The position numbers and the translations under genes are program-made. A stretch of DNA of 64,000 bases from Streptomyces sp. Je 1-79 (GTDB lineage Bacteria > Actinomycetota > Actinomycetes > Streptomycetales > Streptomycetaceae): NCBI RefSeq assembly GCF_025195125.1, contig NZ_JAMGSL010000001.1, forward strand, positions 62,001 through 126,000, read 5' to 3'. Shown one piece after another: positions 49,550-57,876 of the stretch (position 1 is its first letter; every line of letters starts with the position of its first letter). Below the pieces are notes generated by a model, which worked only from the letters and a program-made list of their open reading frames with translations, did not search any database and was not told the origin of the DNA.

Positions 49550-50746
49550 ATGGAACCCGGTTCCTACGGCCCCGGTCCCGACGCGCCCGGTCCCGACGCG
49601 CACGGTGCCGGCGTGCCCGCGCCTGACGTGTCCGCGCTCGTCCGGGAGCTGACCCGGCGGGCCGATCCGGCGCGGTTGCGGCAGGACGTGGAGTTCCTCG
49701 CCGACCGCCCGCGCGGCCGGATCCACGCGCCCGACGCCATGGTCAGGGCCGAGGCCCACGTGGCGCGCCGGCTGACCGAGGCGGGCTGGCGGACCGAGCG
49801 GCAGCCGTTCGACGTACGGTGGCGGCCGGGCTGCACCGACGCCCCCGGCGGTGCCCGGCTGTCGCCCCTCCGCTTCCGCCTCCACCGACGGCTCACCGGA
49901 GCGAACCTCCTCGCCGAGCTGCCCGAGCCGCCCGAGCCGCCCGAGCGGGTCGAACCGCCCGAGCCGATCGAACCGCCCGCGCGCCCCGGCCCGGCGGAAC
50001 CGGGCGAGCGGGCCACCGTGCTCGTCGGCGCGCACCTGGACACCGTCGTCGGGAGCCCGGGCGCCGACGACAACGCCTCCGGCGTCGCCGCACTCCTCGA
50101 AGTCGCCCGGCTGCTCGGCGGACTGCCACGGCCGCCCGCCGTCCGGCTCGTCTGCTTCGACATGGAGGAGCTCGGATGCGTAGGCGCCCGGGTCGCCGCC
50201 CGCGCGTCCGGCGGCGATGGCCGGCGTGTCGCGGGGATGCTCTGCCTGGAGTCCGTCGGCTGCTTCGCCACCGCGCCCGGAACCCAGGCCATGCCGCCGG
50301 GGTTCGGCGCGGTCTTCCCGGGCGCGGCCGGGGCCGTACGCGCCTCAGGGCACCGGGGCGACTTCGTCCTCGTCGTCCACCGGCGGTCCTCGGACGGTGC
50401 GGCCGGCCTGTGGCGCAGGGCGGCGGAGGTCGTGGACCCGCCGCTGCCCGCCGTCACCCTCCGCGACCCCCGCCCCGACGGCCCGCTGGGCGCCCTCGCC
50501 GGTCTGGCCCTGCCCCCGGTGAACCACCTCGGCCGCAGCGACCACGCGGCCTACTGGAACGCGGGCGTCCCGGCCGTCCTGCTCACCACCACCGCGAACT
50601 TCCGGAACCCCCGCTACCACCGGCCCACCGACACCCCCGACACCCTCGACTACGAGCGCCTGACGGCCGTCGCCGTGGCCACCGCGGCGACCGCCGCGCT
50701 GTGGCGCCCGCCCGCGACGACCCGTCCCCGCCGTCACCGGCGGTAG
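49550..50746 (+). CDS. M28-family zinc peptidase
   Basis: A 398-residue aminopeptidase-like enzyme without an obvious signal peptide. Co-catalytic metal ligands of clan MH are visible: His and Asp in GAHLDTVVGSPGADDN, Glu in CFDMEELGCVG (catalytic Glu and metal ligand), and the final His in RYHRPTDTPDTLDY. A proline-rich linker (PEPPEPPERVEPPEPIEPP, about residues 124-142) interrupts the N-terminal part, and the N-terminus has a Gly/Pro repeat (GPGPDAPGPDAHG). The ATG at 49550 lies in the divergent promoter region, without a strong ribosome binding site, so a downstream start cannot be excluded. Confidence 0.82.
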   Translation: MEPGSYGPGPDAPGPDAHGAGVPAPDVSALVRELTRRADPARLRQDVEFLADRPRGRIHAPDAMVRAEAHVARRLTEAGWRTERQPFDVRWRPGCTDAPGGARLSPLRFRLHRRLTGANLLAELPEPPEPPERVEPPEPIEPPARPGPAEPGERATVLVGAHLDTVVGSPGADDNASGVAALLEVARLLGGLPRPPAVRLVCFDMEELGCVGARVAARASGGDGRRVAGMLCLESVGCFATAPGTQAMPPGFGAVFPGAAGAVRASGHRGDFVLVVHRRSSDGAAGLWRRAAEVVDPPLPAVTLRDPRPDGPLGALAGLALPPVNHLGRSDHAAYWNAGVPAVLLTTTANFRNPRYHRPTDTPDTLDYERLTAVAVATAATAALWRPPATTRPRRHRR

Positions 50747-50832
50747 CCGCCTCAGAGGCGGAAACGGTCCTCCGGACCTACCGTGGTCGAAGAGCGCGAT
50801 CTCGACCGATCCCCGTTCCCGAGGAGGCTGCC

Positions 50833-51129
50833 ATGGAGCAGCGCTTTGTCTGGGTGACCACGCGCCGTATCAAGCCCGGCGCCCTGCACGAGTTCGAGCG
50901 GGCCTGGCGCCCCGGATTCTCTCCCGACGGTCTGCACCGGGCGTACGCCTACTGGACGCTCGACGGCGAGGAGATCACCGGTGTCTCGCTCTGGGACTCG
51001 CAGGAGGCGTGCGACGCCTGGCGGTCCTCGGACGCGGAGCGACAGCGCCGCGAGACCATGGCTCCGTACGTCGTCGAGGAGACCGAGGGCTTCTACCTGG
51101 GCGGCGAACTCGGGCTCCCCGGACGGTGA
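50833..51129 (+). CDS. ABM-like (antibiotic biosynthesis monooxygenase-fold) protein
   Basis: A 98-residue protein with the ferredoxin-like ABM pattern: FVWVTTRRIKPGALHEFERA, then AYAYWTLDGEEITGVSLWDS and QEACDAWRSSDAE. Such proteins are small dimeric barrels, some of which degrade heme or oxidise quinols. The active-site residues of known monooxygenases cannot be identified. GGAGG lies 6 bases before the ATG. It is convergent with the Rrf2 regulator gene. Confidence 0.75.
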   Translation: MEQRFVWVTTRRIKPGALHEFERAWRPGFSPDGLHRAYAYWTLDGEEITGVSLWDSQEACDAWRSSDAERQRRETMAPYVVEETEGFYLGGELGLPGR

Positions 51130-51141
51130 CCGCGCGCGGCG

Positions 51142-51603
51142 CTACGGATACGTCCGTACGTCGTCGGTGTACTCGCGCGCCCGTTCCCGGACCAGCTCCG
51201 GCAGTGTCCCCGACGCCAGGTCCGCGAGGGTCGTCCCCTCCAGGACCTGACGGAGACTCGCGCGCACCGCGCGCCACACGTCCGGCATGGGCGCCGCGGC
51301 ACCCTGGTACTCGAGACCCGTCAGCTTCAGGTCGCGCACGCTCACCAGCGGCCCGTCCATCGCCCGGATCACATCGGCGAGCGTGATCTCGGCGGACGGT
51401 CTGGCGAGGGTGTACCCCCCGTCCGGACCGCGCACGCTCCGCACCAGCCGGGCCTGCCGCAACTCGCTGAGGACGACGAAGAGGAAGCGGACCGGGATGT
51501 CCTGCCGGCCGGCGATGTCCTCCGCCTTGAGCGGCCGGTCGGGGGAACAGGCCAGCTCCGCCATGGCCCTGACCGCGTAGTCCGTTCGCGCTGAGATCCT
51601 CAC
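51142..51603 (-). CDS. Rrf2-family regulator without cysteines
   Basis: A 153-residue winged-helix regulator: RISARTDYAVRAMAELACSP at the start, then ALKAEDIAGRQDIPVRFLFV-type helix-turn-helix and RSVRGPDGGYTLARPSAEIT, the conserved Rrf2 wing. The three cysteines that bind the Fe-S cluster in IscR and NsrR (around residues 92-104) are absent, so it senses something else (compare the YwnA or CymR type). The GTG start is the frame's first. It is divergent from the FAD-TTC38 gene, and the gap holds a 35-bp duplication and a palindrome that are likely binding sites. Confidence 0.85.
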   Translation of the reverse strand: MRISARTDYAVRAMAELACSPDRPLKAEDIAGRQDIPVRFLFVVLSELRQARLVRSVRGPDGGYTLARPSAEITLADVIRAMDGPLVSVRDLKLTGLEYQGAAAPMPDVWRAVRASLRQVLEGTTLADLASGTLPELVRERAREYTDDVRTYP

Positions 51604-51606
51604 CGC

Positions 51607-51676
51607 CTCAATGTCTCACGCTTGGCGCGAAACCGATCCGGCTCAATGTCTCACGCCTGGCGCGAAACCGATCCGG
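51607..51676. repeat. 35-bp tandem duplication upstream of the Rrf2 gene
   Basis: Units 51607-51641 and 51642-51676 differ at one base. Each begins CTCAATGTCTCACGC and ends AAACCGATCCGG. They start 4 bp from the Rrf2 start codon, so the duplication lies within its promoter. Confidence 0.9.
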
Positions 51677-51708
51677 CCCACCGGACGAGGACGCGGCGGC
51701 CTTGTCAT

Positions 51709-51746
51709 TGCACATTGTTCATCGACATAGTGAACAACGTCGTGCA
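51709..51746 (+). promoter_or_regulatory. Extended palindrome before the FAD-TTC38 gene
   Basis: Inner arms TTGTTCA (51715-51721) and TGAACAA (51731-51737) flank 9 bp, and outer arms TGCAC (51709-51713) and GTGCA (51742-51746) frame them. It ends 24 bp before the GTG start and is a likely operator for the divergent Rrf2 regulator or another repressor. Confidence 0.6.
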
Positions 51747-51770
51747 GTGCCGCCCCGGCCGGAGGTCCCT

Positions 51771-54513
51771 CGTGCCCAAGCCCGTGCCCGTCCCCCCGTC
51801 GTCGGTGACCACCCCCGCACGGCCCACCGTGGCCGTCGTCGGCGCGGGCGCCGCCGGGGCGCTCGTCGCCGTCCAGCTCTGCGAGACGGCCGCCCGCCGG
51901 CGCACCCCGCTCGACCTCGTCCTCATCGACCCGGCCGCCGAGGCCGGACGCGGGACGGCGTACGCCACCGAGGTCCCCGAGCACCGGCTCAACGTGCCGG
52001 TCGGCGGGATGAGCTGCTACCCGGACGACCCCGGCCACTTCCGGCGCTGGCTCTGCCGCCACGGCGAATCGACGGTCACCGCGGGGGACTTCGCCTCCCG
52101 CCACCGCTTCGGCTCCTACCTCGCCGACACCCTCGGGCGCGCCATCATCACCGCCCACGGCACCGTCGCCGTACGCCGCCTGCGGACGCGGGCGACCCGG
52201 TGCACGGACACCCCCGACGGCCGGTTGGAGCTGCGGCTCGCCGACGGGGGGACGGTGACGGCCGACAGCGTCGTCCTGGCCACCGGGCCCGCCGCGGGCA
52301 CCGCCCGCTGGGCCCCGGCCGCACTGCGCGGCTCCGACCGCTTCATCGGCAGCCCGTGGGCACCCGGCGCGCTCGACCCTGTGGGGCCGAGCGACGACGT
52401 GCTGCTCGTCGGCGCCGGCCTGACGGCCGTCGACCTCGCGCTGGTCCTCGACCGGCCCGGCCGCACCGTGCACGCCCTCTCCCGCAGCGGACTGCTGCCC
52501 CGCCCGCACGCCGTCGCGCCGCTGCCTCCCGTACCCGCTCCGCCGGACCTCACGGCCCTGCCGCTGCGACGCCTGCGCACCGCGCTCCGACGGCACTTCG
52601 CCGCATCGCTGCGCGACCACGGCGACTGGCGCCCCGCCCTCGACGGGCTGCGGCCCGCGATCGCGGCGCTCTGGCAGGGGCTCACCGACGAGGAGCGGGC
52701 CGAGTTCCTCGAACGCGACGCGACCCGGTGGAACGTCCACCGCCACCGGATGGCCCCGGCCACCGCCGAGACGATCGCCCGGGCCCGCGCCGCCCGGCGC
52801 CTGCGCGTCCACGCGGGCCGGATCACCGCCGCCCGGCCGCTCGACGACGGCCGGATCGCCGTCGGGCTGGCCGACGGACGGGAACTGACGGTCGCGTGGG
52901 TCGTGGACTGCACCGGTCCCGGGCTGCGGACCGACGCCTCCGACGACCCGCTCTGGGGCGGACTGCTCGCCGACGGGCTCGCCGCCCCCGGACCGCTCGG
53001 CATCGGCGTCGCCACCGACGCCGGCCGGCTGCGCGACGCCCGAGGCGGCACCGGCAGGCCGCTGTTCACCCTCGGCGCGCCCCGGCGCGGCGAGCTGTGG
53101 GAGACGACCGCGATCCCCGAGATCCGGGCACAGGCCAGGGAGGTCGCCGAATCCGTGCTCGCCCCGCTCAGCCGCGCCCCGCAGGCCACCCGCCGCCGCC
53201 CCACCGACCAGTTCGGGCTGCCGCTGTCGACCCACGCCGCCGCGGCCGCGGCCTTCCGCAGCGGCCTCGGCCGGGTCGTCACCGTGCGGGCGAAGGCCGC
53301 CGAGGCGTTCACCCGGGCCACCGCGCTCGACCCCGGCTTCGCCCTCGGCCACGCCGCACTGGCGCTGCTCGGCCACGAGTGCGGTGCCGACCTCGACGTG
53401 AACCGGGAACTCGCCGACGCCCAGCGCAGCGTGGCCGAGCGCGGCGACGACCGGGAGCGCTCCTTCGTCGACGTCGTCACCCGACGGATCCGGGCCCACG
53501 AGGCCGACGGGGCGGACGGCGCCGGGGGAGAGGACGGCGACCGGGCGCTCGTCGCCCACCTCGACCGCTACCCCGGCGACGCTTTCGCGCTGAGCATCGC
53601 CGTGCCCACCATCGCCTTCTCCGGAGTCGGCGACCTCGACGGCTCGCTCGCCGGGCGGATCGTGGAGCGCACCGCACCCGCCTACGACGGTCACTGGTTC
53701 CCCACCTCGCTGCTCGCCTTCGTCCGCCAGGAGCAGGGGCGGATCGACGAGGCGGGCGCCCTCGCCAAGGCGGCCCTCGCCGCCGAACCCGCATCAGGAC
53801 ACGCCGTCCACGCCCTGGCCCACGTCCACTACGAGTCGGGCGACCACCGCGCGGGACGCGACTGGCTCGACGGCTGGATCGGCGGACAGGGCCGGGGCGC
53901 CGTGCACCGGGCCCACTTCTCCTGGCACGTGGCGCTGCACGAACTCGCCCTGGACGACTCCGAGGCCGTACGCCGCCGCTGGTTCGCCCAGCTCGCGCCG
54001 CGCCAGGTGAACGGCGTACGGGCGCTCGTCGACTCCGGCTCGCTCCTGTGGCGGGCCCGGATGTCCCGGAACTGGACCGGCGCCGTACCCGTCGACGGAG
54101 TGCTCGACGCCGTCGCCCGCGACCTCCTCGAACGGCCCGCGACCGCGTTCACCGCCCTGCACAGCGCCGTCGCCCTCACCGCCGCCGGCGATCTGCCCGC
54201 GCTCCGGCGGCTGCGCAGTCACGCCGCCGGAGCCGACGCAGTCCAGCGCGAGGTCATCGCCCCGCTCTGCCGCGCCCTCGAAGCCGTCCTGGAGGAGCAG
54301 TGGACGCCCGCGGTGGAGGGACTGCGCGGACTGCTGCCCGCCCTCCGCCGCGTCGGCGGCAGCGCCGCGCAGCGCGAGGTCGTCGAGGAGACCCTGCTCT
54401 ACGCGCTCCTGGAGGCGGGCCAGAGCGACGCGGCCCGCCACGTGCTGGAGGAACGCCTCGACCGCCGCGCCTCCCCGCTCGACCGGCGACGCCTGGCCGA
54501 CCTGCCCGGGTGA
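51771..54513 (+). CDS. FAD/NAD(P)-binding protein fused to a TTC38-like TPR domain
   Basis: A 913-residue two-part protein. Residues about 1-470 are a FAD/NAD(P)-binding oxidoreductase of the HI0933/pyr_redox_9 type: VAVVGAGAAGALVAVQLCET (about 19-38), DVLLVGAGLTAVDLALVLDR (about 209-228), and a conserved DCTGPG (about 379-384). Residues about 478-913 match the bacterial TTC38 tetratricopeptide family: DQFGLPLSTHAAAAAAFRSG, then ATALDPGFALGHAALALLGH and HALAHVHYESGDHRAGRDWL. In other streptomycetes as I recall them these are separate proteins, so this looks like a fusion. The GTG start has GGAGG 7 bases upstream, behind the palindrome. The substrate is unknown. Confidence 0.78.
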
Positions 54514-54518
54514 GCCCC

Positions 54519-55748
54519 TCAGGCCCCCTCGATCAGCCGGTGCAGCAGCTCCGCGGCGGCGCGGCCGAACGACGGGTCGTTGAGGTGGGTGTCGACCTCC
54601 ACCACATCGACCGCGCTGCCGCGCAGCCCGTCCCGTACGGCCGAGAACAGCGCCTCGTCCACCTGCGGGTCGTGGTACGGCCCGCCCGGCGCCCCCAGCG
54701 TGGACAGCCCGCGCAGCGGCAGACAGAGGGTCGTGGGGCCGGTGGCGGACCGCAGCTTCGCCGCGACGCGCGCGCCGAGCTCCGCGCACTCCTCGGCCGT
54801 CGTCCGGACGACCGAGATCGACGGGTTGTGCACCCGCACGTCGCGGTCGAGCACGCGCTCGGGGACGGTGTCGAGGGGGCCGAACTTCACCAGGTCCAGC
54901 GCTCCCGGGCTCACCACCTGCGGCAGCCCCGCCCGCCCGGCGGCGAGCAGCCGGTCGGGCCCCGCCGTCAGGATGCCCCCGCAGAGGTCGTCCGCGAGTT
55001 CGCAGAGCGTCAGGTCCAGGACACCCGCGAAGAGCCGCTGCTCCGCCAGCGACTCCAGCGTGCGGCCGCCCGCCCCGCTGGCGTGGAAGACCAGTACCTC
55101 GTAGCCGAGTTCGGTCAGCCTCGCGCGCGCCGCGTCGACGCCGGGGGTCGTCACCCCGGCCATGCTCGCGGCGATCAGCGGCCGGTCGCCGTCCGGGGCG
55201 GGCGCCGGCGCCGCGGCGGCGAAACCCCGCGCCATGCCCGTCACGGCATCGACGGCGTTCGCCAGTATCGGAGCCGACACCCGGTTGACCCCGGCGATGT
55301 CGACCACGCTGTACATCAGCGTGATGTCCGACGAGCCGACATAGGACGCGACATCGCCCGAGGCCATCGAGGAGACCATCACCTTCGGCACCCCCAGCGG
55401 CAGCGCGCGCATCGCACGGGTCGCTATCGACGTACCCCCGCTGCCGCCGAGGGCGAGCACCCCGTGCAGCCTCCCCTCCGCGTGCAGCCGCCGGACGACC
55501 TCCGCCGCCCCGCGAGCCATCGCGGTCACCGCCGCGCCCCGGTCCCCCTCGCTCCGTAACCGTTCGAGCCGTGTCCCGGCCGCCCGCGCCACCTCGGCGC
55601 GCGGGACGTCGGCGGATATCCGCGGGGACCCGATCACCCCCGTGTCCACCACGATGACCTCGACCCCGCGGCGCACCAGCCGCTCGCGCAGCCATCCGTA
55701 CTCGAGACCCTTGGTGTCCAGCGTGCCCACCAGCACTACGATCGCCAT
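54519..55748 (-). CDS. Tm-1-like ATP-binding (UPF0261) protein
   Basis: A 409-residue protein of the UPF0261/Tm-1 N-domain family. It opens with VVLVGTLDTKGLEYGWLRER, the signature start of the family. A Gly-rich ATP-binding stretch follows (VLALGGSGGTSIATRAMRAL, about residues 96-115), then VPKVMVSSMASGDVASYVGS. The second half holds VFHASGAGGRTLESLAEQRL and PGALDLVKFGPLDTVPERVL. In tomato, Tm-1 binds viral replicase; in bacteria the role is unknown. It is convergent with the FAD-TTC38 gene and divergent from the Cyt-like gene, 103 bp apart. The ribosome binding site is weak. Confidence 0.87.
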   Translation of the reverse strand: MAIVVLVGTLDTKGLEYGWLRERLVRRGVEVIVVDTGVIGSPRISADVPRAEVARAAGTRLERLRSEGDRGAAVTAMARGAAEVVRRLHAEGRLHGVLALGGSGGTSIATRAMRALPLGVPKVMVSSMASGDVASYVGSSDITLMYSVVDIAGVNRVSAPILANAVDAVTGMARGFAAAAPAPAPDGDRPLIAASMAGVTTPGVDAARARLTELGYEVLVFHASGAGGRTLESLAEQRLFAGVLDLTLCELADDLCGGILTAGPDRLLAAGRAGLPQVVSPGALDLVKFGPLDTVPERVLDRDVRVHNPSISVVRTTAEECAELGARVAAKLRSATGPTTLCLPLRGLSTLGAPGGPYHDPQVDEALFSAVRDGLRGSAVDVVEVDTHLNDPSFGRAAAELLHRLIEGA

Positions 55749-55851
55749 CCCCGTACTGTCCGGCGAAGTCGACAAGACGACAAGAGTGTGGCGGCCCGAC
55801 GCCAGACGGCATACTGACCCCCCTTGATCACCACGACGCATCAGGAGAGTC

Positions 55852-56430
55852 ATGACCGCCAGTTTCAAGACCGTCATCGAGGTGGGTCCGGACCACCTCG
55901 ACCAGGCCAGGGCCATCGACCGGCTGTTCCAGGAGGCGATCGCGCCGGCCACCGTCAACTTCGACTTCGAGAACATCCACCAGGCAGCCGCCGCCGTCCC
56001 GGACAGCGCCGTCGTCAAGATGGTCCGCGGCTGGGGACTCCAGGAGCACGCCCCCGTCATGGTGATGGTGCTCTCCCTCAAGGAGGCCGTCCGCCAGGCG
56101 CTGCCCGGTGAGTTCGCCGAGGCCTCGTTCTGGGACACGGTCGAGAAGGAGCTCGCCGACGCCTTCACCGGCCTCGCCGCGCAGGAGGGCGGGCCGGGCC
56201 TCGCGTACTACGACGAGGGCCCGGACCGCACCAGTTACTACCGGGACCTGTTCTTCGCCCTCCAGGACGAGGAGACCGGGGACCACATGTACGCGATCGC
56301 CTTCTGCATCGACGTGACCGTCGGACTGGAGAAGGAGAAGGCCGCCGCCCTGGAGATCATGGACGTCGCGCCGTACACGATCCGGCTCAACGCGATCGTC
56401 CTGCGCCAGGAGTTGCGCCTCGCGGCCTGA
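55852..56430 (+). CDS. Cyt delta-endotoxin-like protein
   Basis: A 192-residue protein that aligns by eye over its length with Cyt1/Cyt2 cytolytic toxins of Bacillus thuringiensis. The diagnostic second half reads AFTGLAAQ (about residues 104-111), RTSYYRDLFFALQDEETGDH then MYAIAF (126-151), VTVGLEKEK (155-163), and IMDVAPYTIRLNAIVL (169-184). Cyt1A has [27 protein letters not shown] then YCV, VSAVKEQ and IQDSASYNVN in the same order. The N-terminal helix region (LFQEAIAPATVNF) matches Cyt NAFQNALVPTSTDF. There is no signal peptide, as in Cyt protoxins, and the length is shorter than Cyt1A (about 250). AGGAG precedes the ATG. The activity is inferred from fold likeness only. Confidence 0.75.
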   Translation: MTASFKTVIEVGPDHLDQARAIDRLFQEAIAPATVNFDFENIHQAAAAVPDSAVVKMVRGWGLQEHAPVMVMVLSLKEAVRQALPGEFAEASFWDTVEKELADAFTGLAAQEGGPGLAYYDEGPDRTSYYRDLFFALQDEETGDHMYAIAFCIDVTVGLEKEKAAALEIMDVAPYTIRLNAIVLRQELRLAA

Positions 56431-56506
56431 CGCCCGCCCCGAGGTGCGGTGACCCGCACCGGCCCGCCGTCCCGGGCCGGACCCGCAGGGAACCTAGACT
56501 GCCCGC

Positions 56507-57127
56507 ATGGCGAAGTACTTCGACGTGCACCCCGAGAACCCCCAGCGACGCACCATCAGCACCATGGCGGACAGCATCCGCTCCGGCGCGCTCATCGCGT
56601 ACCCGACGGATTCCTGCTACGCGCTGGGATGCCGGATCGGCAGCCGCGACGGCATCGGCCGGATCCGCTCCATCCGCGAACTCGACGACCGCCACCACTT
56701 CACGCTGGTGTGCCAGAACTTCGCGCAGCTCGGCCAGTTCGTGCACGTCGACAACGACGTGTTCCGCGCCGTGAAGGCGGCGACGCCCGGCAGTTACACC
56801 TTCATCCTGCCGGCGACGAAGGAAGTCCCGCGCCAGCTGCTGCACCCCAAGAAGAAGACCGTCGGCGTCCGGATCCCGGACCACGTCGTCACCCAGGCGC
56901 TCCTGGAGGAGCTCGGCGAACCGCTGCTCTCCAGCACGCTGCTCCTGCCCGGCGAGGACGAACCGATGACCCAGGGCTGGGAGATCAAGGAGCGGCTCGA
57001 CCACGCGGTGGACGCCGTCCTCGACTCCGGCGACTGCGGTACGGAACCGACGACCGTCATCGACTTCTCGAGCGGCGAGCCGGAGATCGTACGCCGGGGG
57101 GCGGGCGACACCACGCGGTTCGAGTAG
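56507..57127 (+). CDS. YciO/YrdC/Sua5-family protein (threonylcarbamoyladenylate synthase-like)
   Basis: A 206-residue protein of the YrdC/Sua5 group that makes or handles threonylcarbamoyl-AMP for tRNA t6A modification. RRTISTMADSIRSGALIAYP then TDSCYALGCRI is the family opening, KxR-type segments follow (RSIRELDDRHHFTL), then GSYTFILPATKEVPRQLLHP and GVRIPDH, and the end motif SSTLLLPGED. The sequence has YciO rather than TsaC features (for example the 'HPENPQ' start), so a non-essential paralog is likely. No other tRNA gene is adjacent. Confidence 0.85.
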   Translation: MAKYFDVHPENPQRRTISTMADSIRSGALIAYPTDSCYALGCRIGSRDGIGRIRSIRELDDRHHFTLVCQNFAQLGQFVHVDNDVFRAVKAATPGSYTFILPATKEVPRQLLHPKKKTVGVRIPDHVVTQALLEELGEPLLSSTLLLPGEDEPMTQGWEIKERLDHAVDAVLDSGDCGTEPTTVIDFSSGEPEIVRRGAGDTTRFE

Positions 57128-57156
57128 CCGGGCGCCGCGCGTGTGATGATCGCTCC

Positions 57157-57780
57157 ATGACCGTCATATCTCCGCGGCACGGCCTGATCCTCGCGGCGGC
57201 CGCCGTCCTGGCCGCCGGGTGCGGTCTCGGGGCCGAACTCGACCGCGAGATCGACCCCGGACGGACCGGCGCGCAGGCCTCGGCCGAACCGCCCGGCGGC
57301 CCGGGCGCGACTCCTGAGGCCGAACCGCCCTCCGCCGGAACCTCGCGGGGCTGCCCGGCCACGGGTGTCCGGGTGACCACCGGAATGGTCAACGCGGCCA
57401 TGGGGCTGCGCGCCATGCCGGTGACCCTCACCAACTGCGGTGCCGGCGAGCAGCGCGTCAACGGCTATCCCGACGTACGGGTACGGGACGTCGACCGCGA
57501 GCCCATGGACGTCACCGTGCTCAAGGGGCCCGGACCCATCACCCAGCTCGACGATCCGGGTGCGCACCCCGTGACGCTGAAGCCCGGGGAGTCCGCGCGC
57601 AGCGTTTTCGTCTGGCGGTACTCGGCCGTCGACGCGGCGACCCGGCGGGGGAGCGGGGTGTACGTCGAGATCGGCCCGGCCGCCGGGGCGCAGCGCCAGA
57701 CGGTGGAGCCGGAAGGCGGCCTGGACATCGGCGAGACGGGCCTGCTCGGTACGACGGCCTGGCAGAAGGTCACCGGCTGA
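57157..57780 (+). CDS. DUF4232 lipoprotein
   Basis: A 207-residue exported lipoprotein. The lipobox AAGC puts the acylated Cys at residue 22. A Pro/Glu/Ala-rich linker (about 30-62) is followed by a DUF4232 domain (about 65-200): GMVNAAMGLRAMPVTLTNCG then AGEQRVNGYPDVRVRDVD, VTLKPGESARSVFVWRYS and VYVEIGPAAG. It is a surface-exposed protein of unknown function. The gene runs in the same direction as the YciO-type gene, 29 bp downstream. Its stop codon is followed by a G/C-rich repeat region. Confidence 0.82.
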   Translation: MTVISPRHGLILAAAAVLAAGCGLGAELDREIDPGRTGAQASAEPPGGPGATPEAEPPSAGTSRGCPATGVRVTTGMVNAAMGLRAMPVTLTNCGAGEQRVNGYPDVRVRDVDREPMDVTVLKGPGPITQLDDPGAHPVTLKPGESARSVFVWRYSAVDAATRRGSGVYVEIGPAAGAQRQTVEPEGGLDIGETGLLGTTAWQKVTG

Positions 57781-57827
57781 CCGGCCGCCCGCCGGGCCCG
57801 TACGGGCAGTCGCGCCCGCCGGGCCCG

Positions 57828-57869
57828 GCTCGGTGCGGCCGGTAGTGAGCTCGGTACGGCCGGTCGTGA
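57828..57869. repeat. 21-bp tandem repeat, two units
   Basis: GCTCGGTGCGGCCGGTAGTGA-type units at 57828-57848 and 57849-57869 differ at two positions, in the gap between the convergent DUF4232 and ferredoxin reductase genes. Just upstream, CGCCCGCCGGGCCCG occurs twice, and GCCCGTACGGGC is self-complementary. Confidence 0.7.
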
Positions 57870-57876
57870 CCTGTGC

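Noticed and set aside
51702-55559. 1285-codon plus-strand frame overlapping the FAD-TTC38 gene and the Tm-1-like gene
   Set aside because: Arg/Pro/Ala-rich translation with no domains; it is a frame-shifted shadow of the real gene and antisense to the next one.
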